Shown here piece after piece: positions 50,101 to 57,779 of a stretch of DNA of 64,000 bases. Made by a program: the position numbers and the translations under genes. The notes beneath the pieces were generated by a model, which was given only the letters and a program-made list of their open reading frames with translations, was not told the origin of the DNA and did not search any database. The stretch's first letter is position 1. Each line of letters opens with the position of its first letter. Source of the DNA: an uncultured Caldimonas sp. (GTDB taxonomy: Bacteria > Pseudomonadota > Gammaproteobacteria > Burkholderiales > Burkholderiaceae); contig NZ_CAMLJQ010000007.1 of NCBI RefSeq assembly GCF_946480305.1, positions 62,001 to 126,000 on the forward strand, given 5' to 3'.

Positions 50101-50457
50101 ACGGTGCGCCGCGTGACGCAGCGCCTGCTGGCGCGCGAGGGCTACCGCGTCACTGTCGCGAAGGACGGCCTGGAAGCACTGGAGCGCCTGAGCGAGGAGC
50201 GGCCGGCGGTCGTGTTGAGCGACATCGAGATGCCGCGCATGGACGGTTTCGACCTGGTGCGCAACATTCGCGGCGACGCCCGTCTGGCGCACCTGCCGGT
50301 GATCATGATCACGTCGCGCATCGCGCAGAAGCACCGCGACTACGCCGCGGAGCTGGGCGTGAATCACTACCTCGGAAAGCCTTATAGCGAAGAGGAGCTT
50401 CTCGCGCTGATCGGTCGCTATGCTGCTGAAGCGCAGATGACGCAGGCGACGGCCTGA
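44104..50457 (+). CDS. chpA: Hybrid chemosensory histidine kinase ChpA (PilL)
   Basis: A 2117-residue CheA-type kinase of the type IV pilus system. Reading along the protein: Hpt-like site His65 (HQGVG, without the usual Lys), a Thr495 site in an Hpt-like bundle (LTAMRG), canonical Hpt sites His766 (HTLKGSSRMVG), His1068 (HSLAGSSSTVG) and His1334 (HTFKGGARLAG). Then come a dimerisation and HATPase region (RNCVTHGIE, DDGAGL, GRGVGMDVV), a CheW domain (about 1820-1960) and a C-terminal receiver with Asp2040 (VLSDIEMPRMDG). Long Ala/Pro/Glu linkers separate the Hpt domains. Pseudomonas ChpA has a similar but larger multi-Hpt array. Confidence 0.92.
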   Translation: MDSNRDTMTSDDLSSLAWVQEELRKSLDAAHKALRRFLKESEGVAGSDVDDVDPAVLRTARQQLHQGVGALELVGMPAAAALLRASEAAVQRYVQKPQKLTLAAVEAIEKASFGLLDYLSRVLSGKDVSSVSLFPQYRGVQELAGADRVHPADLWNVDWRWAELPVLRDAAPRGADDATRSEFERLLLALMRGPSPASARQMSDLCAGLASGPVSLQVGTFWKLAAAFFEAQAKGVLRSDLYTKRVASRILAQFGMFERGESAVSDRLAQDLLFFCAQCAPADEARAPRLAAVLAGYGLASYQPVDYEVSYLGRFDPSLLAQARKRVAAAKDSWSAVAGGEMHRMSGLNEQFSLVGDSLRKIYPSGEALADALQRAVQQTVESNASPVPSLAMEVATSVLYLEASLEDADFDHPEQEGRTARMAERIESVRNGQPPEPLEPWMEDLYRRVSDRQTMGSVVQELRTSLTDAEKNIDQFFRDPSDRSVLMPVPGQLTAMRGVLSVLGMEQASHAVLKMRDVVDELIATEVDPVRAAETGTFDRLAGNLGALGFLIDMLSYQPQMAKSLFVYDAERGELRPVMGRSEAAAPAAEPAAPEVPVLVVEPRVIEQAQTLAETVVSQDMPLEEVSAELLKLSQEVIVADQPALVATVASAQEAVEQVELGQADEQEAREHVAQAMADFVATASDAATLEPLPEPVVAAPAPRPAPVPAPAPAASSGLEEDDEMRDIFLEEAQEVMGNAREALAQLQSEPDDIEQLTVVRRSFHTLKGSSRMVGLNEFGEAGWACEQLYNAWLAEQRPASEELLGLTQEVLTYLGHWIDEIAARSEPTHHSAPVRAVADALRIEGRRVPLGAAEEPASMPAEAPAVAPAPAPAEPLAEQPFALPELEIRLDEFEGGAAVPQAEPEVASIEVLQLDEGLLLDGDDAGVAAAEPGIESLELSTDATPAVATIPGELPALDVSFDLDLGSLEPTAQEPIIEAVVATPGEPLEAVASEVPGAAPSDEPAAASEPSNDQVKIVGPLRISIPLFNIYLTEADELSRRLTTEVAEWAMELHRPIGETPIALAHSLAGSSSTVGFSDLSQLARRLEHALMRSQAIGSGSAEEARLFVDAAEEIRRLLHQFAAGFLKEPAPELLERLSAHELESARLLEAVNARLQRDEMNSTGGLDRPEETLRVEVEAPASEAPLAVDLALPDVSEAAEPAPAQEAALAEETPVVEAAAEPQPPLAESATPAPVEPQFSALAPLELGKAEFKQLAALDKVTQVPTHVTGLPGGIDIDDDIDAVDAVDADLFPIFEEEGQDLLPQLAGEMRDWLNEPQELKHANACMRTLHTFKGGARLAGAMRLGEMAHRLETAIERLLVHGDISAADMEPLQARVDALAAVFEALRSHDAQAYAEATAAVQTLPLEAPAALVEEHEPEGEFFTSAPAPLSADIPADEAPAEAPPAVAEVPAPAEPLPSAPAGQDIDWSRFSAAKPAVAAQPARPAGAGQHAAVRVRAQLLDRLVNQAGEVSIARARLESEVTQIKGSLTDLTDNLERLRQQLRDIELQAETQMSSRMEAAKAEGQTFDPLEFDRFTRFQEITRMMAESVNDVATVQRTLQRTLQTTEDELAAQARLTRDLQDDLLRTRMVEFEGLSERLYRVVRLAAKETGKQVRLDIVGGSIEVDRGVLERMTAAFEHLLRNCVTHGIEAPQVRSAAGKDPVGTIIVSLHQEGNEVSIEFRDDGAGLHLDKIRQRAQQMNLLPADAQATDAELANLIFTPGFSTADTVTELAGRGVGMDVVRSDVNAMGGRIETATSPGQGTSFKLVVPLTTAVTQVVMMRCGQVVVGVPSNLIEIVRRGTAKDLAACYESGVYSMGEQAMPFFWLGALLQSSARGTEIGRTVPIIVIRSAQQRVALHVDEVLGNQEVVVKNLGPQLSRLPGLAGMTLLASGAVALIYNPVALATVYGEAARAMTAASLLPSADAAAQEAVVVQAVQPEVPVAPLVLVVDDSLTVRRVTQRLLAREGYRVTVAKDGLEALERLSEERPAVVLSDIEMPRMDGFDLVRNIRGDARLAHLPVIMITSRIAQKHRDYAAELGVNHYLGKPYSEEELLALIGRYAAEAQMTQATA

Positions 50458-50509
50458 GGCGGCATGTGCTGCCGCTTCGGCCTCGCTTTGCTCGTACGCT
50501 GACACTGTG

Positions 50510-51541
50510 ATGCCGAAGGCCATTGACCACCTTGCCGCCCTCACCGGGTACCGCGATCGCGACCTGCTGGACGTGACGCTGGCGCACGCGTTGATGGACC
50601 TGCTGCATCCGCGCGAGGTGGCGGTCTACAAGCTGGTGGGCGAGGATGCGGAATCCCGCTGGCTCCTGCGTGCCCGACTGCAGCATGACCAGGTGACCGC
50701 CGTCTCCGACCCCCCCTGGGTCGCCTTCGAAGACCTGCCAGGGCGGGACACCGCCCCGCTGCGGTGCGACTGTCTCGAGGCACAGGCAGTGGTTTGCGGT
50801 GACGTGGAGAACGGTCGCATGACGCTGTTCCCGTTGCTTGCGGAAGGCGAAGCGGTGGGCGTGATCGAGGTGCGCACCGACGTGCCGCTCAGCGCCGGGA
50901 CCCAGCGCATGGTCAACAGCATCCTGCGCATCTACCGCAACTTCCATGGCTTGCTCGACTACAGCGAGCGCGACACGCTGACGGGCCTGCTGAACCGCAA
51001 GACCTTCGACGAGGCGTTTCTCAAGACCGCGCACGGCCCGGCGGCGTCGAGCGCGACGGGCGCGGACGAGCGCCGGCACGACCCTTCCGGCACGCGCCAC
51101 TGGCTGGGGGTGGTCGACATCGACCACTTCAAGTTGGTGAACGACCGCTTCGGCCACCTCATCGGCGACGAGGTGCTGCTGCTGGTCGCGCGCATCCTGC
51201 GCAGTACCTTCCGCTTCCAGGACCGGCTCTATCGCTTCGGCGGCGAGGAATTCGTCGTGCTGCTGCGCTGTGCCGGCGAGGAGGACGCGGCCGGAGCCTT
51301 CGAGCGCCTGCGCCAGAACATGGAGAACTACCAGTTCCCGCAGGTCGGCAAGGTGACCGCCAGCGTCGGCTTCACCGAGGTGCTGCCGGGCGATGCGCCC
51401 AGCGGCGCCTTCGAGCGCGCCGACCAGGCGGTGTACTACGCCAAGCAGAACGGCCGCAACCGCGTGTGCGGTCATGGCGAGCTGATCCGCCAGGGCCTGC
51501 TGAAAGACTCCACCAAGGTCGGCGACATCGAGCTGTTCTGA
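50510..51541 (+). CDS. GGDEF diguanylate cyclase with N-terminal sensor-like domain
   Basis: A 343-residue predicted diguanylate cyclase that would make cyclic di-GMP. The N-terminal 150 residues form a GAF-like domain (VVCGDVENGRMTLFPLLAEGEAVGVIEV). The GGDEF domain starts near TGLLNRKTFDEAF and has GVVDIDHFKLVND and an intact active site GGEEF. An inhibitory RxxD site (RFQD) lies five residues before GGEEF, so product inhibition is expected. The ATG at 50510 was preferred over a GTG three bases earlier. It lies 52 bases after chpA and may share its transcript. Confidence 0.88.
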   Translation: MPKAIDHLAALTGYRDRDLLDVTLAHALMDLLHPREVAVYKLVGEDAESRWLLRARLQHDQVTAVSDPPWVAFEDLPGRDTAPLRCDCLEAQAVVCGDVENGRMTLFPLLAEGEAVGVIEVRTDVPLSAGTQRMVNSILRIYRNFHGLLDYSERDTLTGLLNRKTFDEAFLKTAHGPAASSATGADERRHDPSGTRHWLGVVDIDHFKLVNDRFGHLIGDEVLLLVARILRSTFRFQDRLYRFGGEEFVVLLRCAGEEDAAGAFERLRQNMENYQFPQVGKVTASVGFTEVLPGDAPSGAFERADQAVYYAKQNGRNRVCGHGELIRQGLLKDSTKVGDIELF

Positions 51542-51560
51542 CGCCGGCACCAGGCGTCAG
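51538..51560. repeat. Hairpin spanning the stops of two convergent genes
   Basis: CTGACGCC (51538-51545) and GGCGTCAG (51553-51560) form an 8-bp perfect stem with a 7-nt loop. The left arm contains the stop TGA of the GGDEF gene and the right arm contains the stop of the photolyase gene on the minus strand. No T run is present. Confidence 0.4.
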
Positions 51561-53038
51561 GACGGCGGTTTCCGTACCACGGCAAAGCGTTGCAGCGTTC
51601 GCTGCCGCGCGTCCTCGTGCGAAACGATCGGCTCCGGGTAGTTCTGCCCGAGGTGCAGCCCCGCCGCTTCCAGCTCCACCGGCTTCGCCAGCCACGGCGC
51701 ATGCAGTGCCGCGTCGGGCAGCTTCGCGAGTTGCGGCAGGTAGCGCCGGATGAACCGGCCTTCCGGGTCGAACTTCTGGCTTTGCGTGACCGGGTTGAAG
51801 ATGCGGAAGTACGGCTGCGCATCGCAGCCGGTCGACGCCGCCCATTGCCAGCCGCCGTTGTTGGCGGCGAGGTCGTAGTCGTTGAGCTTTTCAGCGAAGT
51901 AGCGCTCGCCCCAGCGCCAGTCGATTCCCAGGTCCTTGACCAGAAAGCTGGCGGTGATCATGCGCAGCCGGTTGTGCATGTAACCGGTCTGGTTGATCTG
52001 CGCCATCGCGGCGTCGACGATGGGATAGCCGGTCCGGCCCTCGCACCAGGCCGCGAACAGCTTGTCGGCATGCTTGCCGTGCTCCCAGCGGATGGCGTCG
52101 TACTCGGGGCGCCAGCTGTGTTCCACCACCCGGGGGTGGTGATGCAGGATCTGGTGGTAGAAATCCCGCCACACGAGTTCCGACAGCCACACCTGCGCGC
52201 CGCGCGAGCCGGCCGCACTGCGCTCCCACGCGAGCTGCGCCACCTCGCGGATCGACACCGTGCCGAAACGCAGGTGCACCGAGAGGTAGCTCGGTCCTTT
52301 CACGGCAGGGAAGTCCCGCGTCTCGTCGTAGCGGTCGATGCGCTCCAGAAAGTCATCGAGCAGCTCGTATCCGCCGCTCGTGCCTGGTGGCACCTTCAGC
52401 TGGTGCAGGTTGGTGGGTTCGAATCCGATCGCGTCGAGCGTGGGCACGGCGCGGCGGTGGTGCTCGGGCCGCGGTGCCAGCGCCGCGGCATGGCGAGCCA
52501 CCGGGTAGGGCTTCAGGTAGAAGGGCGCGAGTTTCTTCAACCACGCGTTCTTGTAGGGCGTGAAGACGCTGTAGCAGGTGCCGGCGGCGGTCAGCACCTC
52601 ATCGGTCTCGAAGACGACGATGTCCTTCGTCGTATGCAGCATCACGCCCAAGTCGGCCAGCATGCCCCGCACCTTCGCGTCGCGGGCGTGTGCGGCCGGC
52701 TCGTAGTCGTGGTTCGCATAGACCGCCTGCACGTGCAGGTCGACGGCCAGGCGCGGGATCCACTCGGTCGCCTTGCCGTGGAGCACGATCAGCCCCACGT
52801 CGGTGCGCCCGTGCTGCCGGCCCAGCTCACGCAGCCCCTCGTCCAGCTCCACCAGGCTGTCGCGGATGAACTCCACCCGTCGATCGGCGCGCGGCAGCGC
52901 GTCGAGGATTTCGGTGTCGAACACGAAGACGCACCAGACGTGCCGGGCCGCTTTCAGCGCGTGATAAAGGGCGGCGTGGTCATGCGCCCGCAGATCGCGA
53001 CGGAACCAGACCAGCGCCGAATCGAGGACTTTCTCCAT
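51557..53038 (-). CDS. phrB: Class I deoxyribodipyrimidine photolyase
   Basis: PhrB uses FAD and blue light to split cyclobutane pyrimidine dimers. The 493-residue protein has the N-terminal antenna-binding Rossmann domain (LVWFRRDLRAHDHAAL), FAD-contact regions (GPSYLSVHLRFGTVSIRE, ELVWRDFYHQILHHHP) and the C-terminal signature WRWGERYFAEKLNDYDLAANNGGWQW (split here only for display: WRWGERYFAEKLNDYD, NNGGWQWAASTGCDAQP). Catalytic Trp-rich positions appear intact. It is divergent from yqgE, separated by 35 bp. Confidence 0.94.
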   Translation of the reverse strand: MEKVLDSALVWFRRDLRAHDHAALYHALKAARHVWCVFVFDTEILDALPRADRRVEFIRDSLVELDEGLRELGRQHGRTDVGLIVLHGKATEWIPRLAVDLHVQAVYANHDYEPAAHARDAKVRGMLADLGVMLHTTKDIVVFETDEVLTAAGTCYSVFTPYKNAWLKKLAPFYLKPYPVARHAAALAPRPEHHRRAVPTLDAIGFEPTNLHQLKVPPGTSGGYELLDDFLERIDRYDETRDFPAVKGPSYLSVHLRFGTVSIREVAQLAWERSAAGSRGAQVWLSELVWRDFYHQILHHHPRVVEHSWRPEYDAIRWEHGKHADKLFAAWCEGRTGYPIVDAAMAQINQTGYMHNRLRMITASFLVKDLGIDWRWGERYFAEKLNDYDLAANNGGWQWAASTGCDAQPYFRIFNPVTQSQKFDPEGRFIRRYLPQLAKLPDAALHAPWLAKPVELEAAGLHLGQNYPEPIVSHEDARQRTLQRFAVVRKPPS

Positions 53039-53073
53039 GAGGGGCGATGTTCGCAGAGGAATAGAATCCGCGC

Positions 53074-53649
53074 ATGGCCGCCGACCCTGCCAGCATCAAC
53101 CTCACCAATCAGTTCCTGATCGCCATGCCCGGCATGGCCGACGACACCTTTGCCGGCGCCGTGGTCTACCTGTGCGAACACACCGACAAGGGCGCGCTCG
53201 GCCTGGTGATCAACAAGCCGATCGACATCAAGCTGCGCAACCTGTTCGAGAAGGTGGAGCTCACGCTCGACCGTGAAGACCTGGCCGAGACGCCGGTGTT
53301 CTTTGGCGGCCCGGTCCAGACCGAGCGCGGCTTCGTGCTGCATGAGCCGGTGGGCGGGCACTACAACTCCTCGCTCTCCATTCCGGGCGGGCTGGAGATG
53401 ACCACCAGCAAGGACGTGCTCGAGGCGCTGTCCAACGGGGCCGGCCCCAAGAAGGTGCTGGTGACGCTGGGCTACAGCGGCTGGAGCGCCGGCCAGCTCG
53501 AGGACGAGATCGCCCGCAACGGCTGGCTCACCGTCTCGGCCGAGCCCGAAGTCATCTTCGACACGCCGGTCGAGCGGCGCTACGAGCGCGCGCTGTCGCT
53601 GCTCGGCGTGCACCCGAGCATGCTGATGCAGGAGGCGGGGCACGCATGA
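53074..53649 (+). CDS. YqgE/AlgH family protein (UPF0301)
   Basis: A 191-residue cytoplasmic protein of the YqgE/AlgH family. Conserved segments are NQFLIAMPGMADDTFAGAV, GALGLVINKP, FFGGPVQTERGFVLH and LGYSGWSAGQLEDEIA. In Pseudomonas it was named for an influence on alginate production, but the molecular role is still uncertain. Its stop overlaps ruvX by four bases; yqgE-yqgF pairing is conserved through proteobacteria and suggests a shared nucleic-acid or redox role. Confidence 0.92.
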   Translation: MAADPASINLTNQFLIAMPGMADDTFAGAVVYLCEHTDKGALGLVINKPIDIKLRNLFEKVELTLDREDLAETPVFFGGPVQTERGFVLHEPVGGHYNSSLSIPGGLEMTTSKDVLEALSNGAGPKKVLVTLGYSGWSAGQLEDEIARNGWLTVSAEPEVIFDTPVERRYERALSLLGVHPSMLMQEAGHA

Positions 53650-54074
53650 GCCTCGTCAGGCCTGACGCACCCGCCGACCTGCCCGACCGCCCCCGCAGCT
53701 TTCTTGCTTTCGACTACGGGCTCAAGCGCGTGGGCGTCGCATCCGGCAACTCGCTGACGGGCGCCGCCCAACCGCTGCGCACGATCGCGGCCGAAGGCGA
53801 CGCGCGCTTTGCCGCGATCGGCCGCCTCATCGACGAATGGCAGCCGGACGCGCTGGTGGTGGGCGTGCCCTTCCACCCGGACGGCGCCGAGCACGAGAAC
53901 ACGGCCCGCGCCCGGCGCTTCGCGCGGCAGTTGCACGGCCGCTTCCGGCTGCCGGTGCACGAAGTCGACGAGCGCTACACCACGACCGAAGCCCACGCTG
54001 CCGGCGCACGAGATGCTGATGCCGCGGCAGCCGGCATCATCCTCGAACAATTCCTGCGGACGACGACACCATGA
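53646..54074 (+). CDS. ruvX: Putative pre-16S rRNA nuclease / Holliday junction resolvase-like YqgF
   Basis: A 142-residue RNase H-fold protein. The first catalytic Asp lies in FLAFDYGLKRVGVA, the Glu-containing strand in VVGVPFHPDGAEHENT, and DERYTTTEA follows with the last acidic residues. YqgF was first proposed as a junction resolvase and later shown in E. coli to act in 16S rRNA 5'-end maturation. It overlaps both yqgE and pyrR by four bases, giving a tightly coupled run. Confidence 0.9.
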   Translation: MSLVRPDAPADLPDRPRSFLAFDYGLKRVGVASGNSLTGAAQPLRTIAAEGDARFAAIGRLIDEWQPDALVVGVPFHPDGAEHENTARARRFARQLHGRFRLPVHEVDERYTTTEAHAAGARDADAAAAGIILEQFLRTTTP

Positions 54075-54577
54075 GCACCTTGCACCTGGACGCTGAAGCG
54101 CTGTACCTCGACCTCAAGAACGGCCTGCGCGGCGTGATGCGTCCCGATGCCGTGCTGGTCGGCATCTGGTCGGGCGGCGCGTGGCTGGCCGAGCGGCTGC
54201 AGCGCGACCTGGGGCTGCCGGGCGAGCACGGCGTGATCAGCAGCACCCTGCACCGCGACGACTTCGAATCGCGCGGCCTGTCCGGCGGAGCCGACCACAC
54301 CAAGCTGCCGTTCGACGTGAAGGACCGCCACATCCTGCTGATCGACGACGTGCTCTACACCGGCCGCACCACGCGCGCGGTCCTCAACGAGCTGTTCGAC
54401 TTCGGCCGGCCCGCGAGCGTCACGCTCGCGGTGCTGGTCGACCGCGGCGGGCGCGAGCTGCCCATCCAGCCGGCTTTCTCGGCCGCGCGCGTGTCGCTGC
54501 CCCCGACGCAGCGGCTCTCGCTCGCGCGCGACGACCAGGGGCGCTTCAGCTTCGACATCAACGCGCTGCAGCTCTGA
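54071..54577 (+). CDS. pyrR: PyrR-type uracil phosphoribosyltransferase/regulator
   Basis: A 168-residue type I phosphoribosyltransferase with the PRPP-binding signature [21 protein letters not shown] and substrate-end motif [12 protein letters not shown], as in PyrR. In Gram-positive bacteria PyrR also attenuates pyr transcription by binding leader RNA. Here only 34 bases separate it from pyrB and no attenuator hairpin with a U tract is visible, so that mode of regulation is doubtful. The operon pyrR-pyrB-pyrC' resembles that of Pseudomonas. Confidence 0.92.
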   Translation: MSTLHLDAEALYLDLKNGLRGVMRPDAVLVGIWSGGAWLAERLQRDLGLPGEHGVISSTLHRDDFESRGLSGGADHTKLPFDVKDRHILLIDDVLYTGRTTRAVLNELFDFGRPASVTLAVLVDRGGRELPIQPAFSAARVSLPPTQRLSLARDDQGRFSFDINALQL

Positions 54578-54611
54578 ACACACACCAGGAACGAGACCCC
54601 GAGAGGCCGTC

Positions 54612-55574
54612 ATGCTCTACAAGCGCAACCCGCAGCTCAACAAGAACGGCGAGCTGATCCATCTGCTGTCGATCGAGGGCCTGCCGCGCCAGGTGATCCA
54701 CCACATCCTCGACACGGCCGAGACCTTCCTCAGCGTCAATGACCGCGAGGTCAAGAAGGTGCCGCTGCTGCGCGGCAAGAGCGTGTTCAACCTGTTCTTC
54801 GAGAACAGCACGCGCACGCGCACCACGTTCGAGATCGCGGCAAAACGGCTGTCCGCCGACGTGATCAACCTCGACATCGCGCGCTCGTCCACGGCCAAGG
54901 GCGAGAGCCTGCTCGACACCATCGCCAACCTGTCGGCGATGCATGCCGACATGTTCGTCGTGCGGCACAGCGAGTCCGGCGCGCCCTACCTGATCGCGCA
55001 GCACTGCGCGCCGCACGTGCACGTCGTCAATGCCGGCGACGGCCGCCACGCGCACCCGACGCAGGGCCTGCTGGACATGTACACGATCCGGCACTTCAAG
55101 AAGGATTTCACCAACCTCACGGTGGCGATCGTCGGCGACATCGTGCACTCGCGCGTGGCGCGCTCCGACATCCATGCCTTGACCACGCTCGGCGTGCCCG
55201 AGGTGCGCGTCGTAGGCCCGAAGACGCTGGTGCCCGGCGACCTGAAGGAGATGGGCGTGCGCGTGTGCCACGACATGAAGGAAGGCATCCGGGACGCCGA
55301 CGTGATCATCATGCTGCGCCTGCAGAACGAGCGCATGAGCGGCGCGCTGCTGCCGTCGGCGGGCGAGTTCTTCAAGAACTTCGGCCTCACGCCCGAGAAG
55401 CTCGCCTATGCCAAGCCCGATGCCATCGTGATGCACCCGGGCCCGATCAACCGGGGTGTCGAGATCGACTCGGCGGTGGCCGACGGCAAGCAGAGCGTGA
55501 TCCTGCCGCAGGTGACCTTCGGCATTGCCGTGCGGATGGCGGTGATGTCCATCATCGCGGGCAACGAGGCTTGA
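54612..55574 (+). CDS. pyrB: Aspartate carbamoyltransferase catalytic subunit
   Basis: PyrB condenses carbamoyl phosphate and aspartate, the committed step of pyrimidine synthesis. The 320-residue protein shows the carbamoyl-phosphate motif [31 protein letters not shown], the [11 protein letters not shown] segment and [11 protein letters not shown] near the C-terminus. The N-terminal extension and absence of pyrI fit the Pseudomonas-type class A enzyme, which needs the adjacent pseudo-dihydroorotase for assembly. It precedes that gene by 21 bases. Confidence 0.96.
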   Translation: MLYKRNPQLNKNGELIHLLSIEGLPRQVIHHILDTAETFLSVNDREVKKVPLLRGKSVFNLFFENSTRTRTTFEIAAKRLSADVINLDIARSSTAKGESLLDTIANLSAMHADMFVVRHSESGAPYLIAQHCAPHVHVVNAGDGRHAHPTQGLLDMYTIRHFKKDFTNLTVAIVGDIVHSRVARSDIHALTTLGVPEVRVVGPKTLVPGDLKEMGVRVCHDMKEGIRDADVIIMLRLQNERMSGALLPSAGEFFKNFGLTPEKLAYAKPDAIVMHPGPINRGVEIDSAVADGKQSVILPQVTFGIAVRMAVMSIIAGNEA

Positions 55575-55595
55575 GCGCAGCAGGGGCAGCAACAC

Positions 55596-56903
55596 ATGAA
55601 GATCCTCATCAAGAACGGCCGCCTCATCGACCCGGCCACCGCACTGGACCGCACCGGCGATGTCGCGATCGCGGCCGGCCGCATCGTCTCGCTGGGCGAC
55701 GTCAGCGCCGATTTCAATGCCGACCGCGAAATCGACGCGACCGGCCTCGTGGTGGCGCCGGGCCTGGTCGACCTCGCCGCGCGCCTGCGCGAGCCCGGCC
55801 ACGAGCATGAAGGCATGCTCGAAAGCGAGATGGCCGCGGCCGTGGCGGGCGGCGTGACCAGCCTCGTCTGCCTGCCCGATACCGACCCGCCGCTGGACGA
55901 GCCCGGTCTCGTCGAGATGCTGAAGTTCCGGGCACGCAACCTGAACCAGTCGCGGTTGTATCCGCTGGGCGCGTTGACCCGGGGGCTGGCGGGCGAAGCG
56001 CTGACCGAAATGGCCGAACTCACCGAAGCCGGCTGCGTCGGCTTTTCGCAGGCGGACGTTGCGTTGGAGAACACGCAGGTGCTGCAGCGTGCGCTCCAAT
56101 ACGCCGCCACTTTCGGCTACACCGTGTGGCTGCGGGCGCAGGATGCGCACCTCGGCAAGGGCGTGGCGGCCAGCGGTGCCGTCGCGACCCGCCTCGGGCT
56201 GTCCGGCGTGCCGGTCATCGCCGAAACGATTGCGCTGCACACCATCTTCGAGCTGATGCGCGCAACCGGTGCCCGCGTGCATCTTTGCCGGCTGAGCAGC
56301 GCAGCCGGCCTCGCCCTGGTGCGTGCGGCGAAGCAGGAGGGCCTGCCCGTCACCTGCGACGTCAGCGTGAACCACCTGCACCTGACCGATGTGGACATCG
56401 GGTATTTCAATGCCGCGATGCGCTTGACACCGCCGCTGCGTCAGCAGCGCGACCGCGACGCGATCCGCGACGCGCTGGCCGACGGCACGATCGACGCGCT
56501 GGTGAGCGATCACACGCCCGTCGACGAAGATGCCAAGACCTTGCCGTTCGGCGAGGCCGAACCGGGCGCGACGGGGCTGGAGCTGCTGCTGAGCCTGGCG
56601 CTGAAGTGGGGTCAGGAAGCAGGCGTGGGTTTGATGCGTCCGCTCGCCGTCGTCACCAGCGAGCCGGTGCGCGTGCTCGGCGATGCGATCGGCTCGCTCG
56701 CGTCCAGCACCGGTCGCCTGGTGGAAGGCGGCCTGGCCGACCTGTGCCTCTTCGATCCGGAGGCGAACTGGCAGGTCGAGCCGGCGCAATTCAAGAGCCA
56801 GGGCCGCCACAGTCCGTTCACCGGCTACGAGCTGCCGGGCCGCGTGCGCTGGACGATCGTGGCCGGGCAGGTGGCCTACGAGGCCGGCCCCGCGCCCGCC
56901 TGA
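55596..56903 (+). CDS. pyrX: Inactive dihydroorotase homologue (PyrC'/PyrX)
   Basis: A 435-residue amidohydrolase-fold protein. The metal motif of active dihydroorotases, D-x-H-x-H-x-R, reads D59-L-A61-A-R63-L-R65, so both histidines are missing while the following REPG is kept. The TDHAPH motif reads SDHTPV. The protein is therefore expected to be noncatalytic. In Pseudomonas such a PyrC' subunit is needed to assemble active aspartate carbamoyltransferase, and the position directly after pyrB fits this. A true pyrC must lie elsewhere in the genome. Confidence 0.92.
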   Translation: MKILIKNGRLIDPATALDRTGDVAIAAGRIVSLGDVSADFNADREIDATGLVVAPGLVDLAARLREPGHEHEGMLESEMAAAVAGGVTSLVCLPDTDPPLDEPGLVEMLKFRARNLNQSRLYPLGALTRGLAGEALTEMAELTEAGCVGFSQADVALENTQVLQRALQYAATFGYTVWLRAQDAHLGKGVAASGAVATRLGLSGVPVIAETIALHTIFELMRATGARVHLCRLSSAAGLALVRAAKQEGLPVTCDVSVNHLHLTDVDIGYFNAAMRLTPPLRQQRDRDAIRDALADGTIDALVSDHTPVDEDAKTLPFGEAEPGATGLELLLSLALKWGQEAGVGLMRPLAVVTSEPVRVLGDAIGSLASSTGRLVEGGLADLCLFDPEANWQVEPAQFKSQGRHSPFTGYELPGRVRWTIVAGQVAYEAGPAPA

Positions 56904-56914
56904 TCACCACGAAC

Positions 56915-57643
56915 ATGCGCGCCGTGCTGCGGCTGGTCCGCGTGGTCATCCACGTGCTGCACGGGCTGGCCATCGTGCTGCTGCGCTTTCGCCGACTCGA
57001 TGCAGCCGGGCGTCGTGAGCGCGTGCTGTGGTGGTCGAGGAAGCTGCTCGACGTGGCCGGCATTGCGCTCGCCGTGGAGGGCGTGCCGCGCCCGGGCGCC
57101 AAGCTTTTCATCGCCAACCACGTCTCGTGGCTCGACATCGTGGCCATCAACGCGGTCGCCCCGGCACGTTTCGTGTCGAAGGCGGAGGTCAAGGACTGGC
57201 CGCTGCTGAACCGCCTGGTCTCGGCGGCCGATACGCTCTACATCGAGCGCGAGCGCCGCAGGGACGCGCTGCGGGTCGTGCACCAGGTGGCCGAGGCGCT
57301 GCGGGCAGGCGACACGGTGGCGGTGTTTCCGGAGGGCACGACGTCCGACGGTCACGTGCTGCTGCCCTTCCACGCCAACATCCTGCAGGCCGCCATCGCG
57401 ACCGAAACCCCGGTGCAGCCCATCGCGCTGCGCTACAGCGACGCACACCACGCAGTGAGCCCGGCCGCGGCGTACGTGGGCGACACCAGCCTGCTGCAGT
57501 CGTTATGGTGGGTGGCAAGCGCGCGCTCGCTTCGCGTGCACGTCAGCTTCCTCGAGGCCCAGGGTACTCGTCATGCCGAAAGGCGGGTACTGGCCCAGCA
57601 CTTGTCGGAGCAGATTTCCCGGCATCTGTCGCAACGCTCCTGA
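56915..57643 (+). CDS. plsC: 1-acyl-sn-glycerol-3-phosphate acyltransferase
   Basis: PlsC acylates lysophosphatidic acid to phosphatidic acid at the inner membrane. The 242-residue protein has an N-terminal hydrophobic helix (about 6-25), the catalytic NHVSWLD (NHx4D) motif and the substrate motif FPEGTTSDG. Length is typical. The start lies 11 bases after the pseudo-pyrC stop, so it is probably in the same transcript, although lipid and pyrimidine synthesis are unrelated. Confidence 0.9.
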   Translation: MRAVLRLVRVVIHVLHGLAIVLLRFRRLDAAGRRERVLWWSRKLLDVAGIALAVEGVPRPGAKLFIANHVSWLDIVAINAVAPARFVSKAEVKDWPLLNRLVSAADTLYIERERRRDALRVVHQVAEALRAGDTVAVFPEGTTSDGHVLLPFHANILQAAIATETPVQPIALRYSDAHHAVSPAAAYVGDTSLLQSLWWVASARSLRVHVSFLEAQGTRHAERRVLAQHLSEQISRHLSQRS

Positions 57644-57779
57644 GCAGTCCCGCACCGCTGGCAGGTGCTCACTGTTGACCCTGTTCAAGTTTTCCGGCGG
57701 TTGGCCGAAAACCGAGAGACGGATCGTGTACGGGGAGGTCACGCAGCTCACGCCCGCCTGTGGGCGGGGAGGAGGCGGC

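Noticed and set aside
44473..50544. A 2023-codon open frame on the minus strand opposite chpA
   Set aside because: It is a consequence of high GC and codon bias in chpA; its translation is His/Gln/Arg-rich with no domain, and chpA has full domain support.
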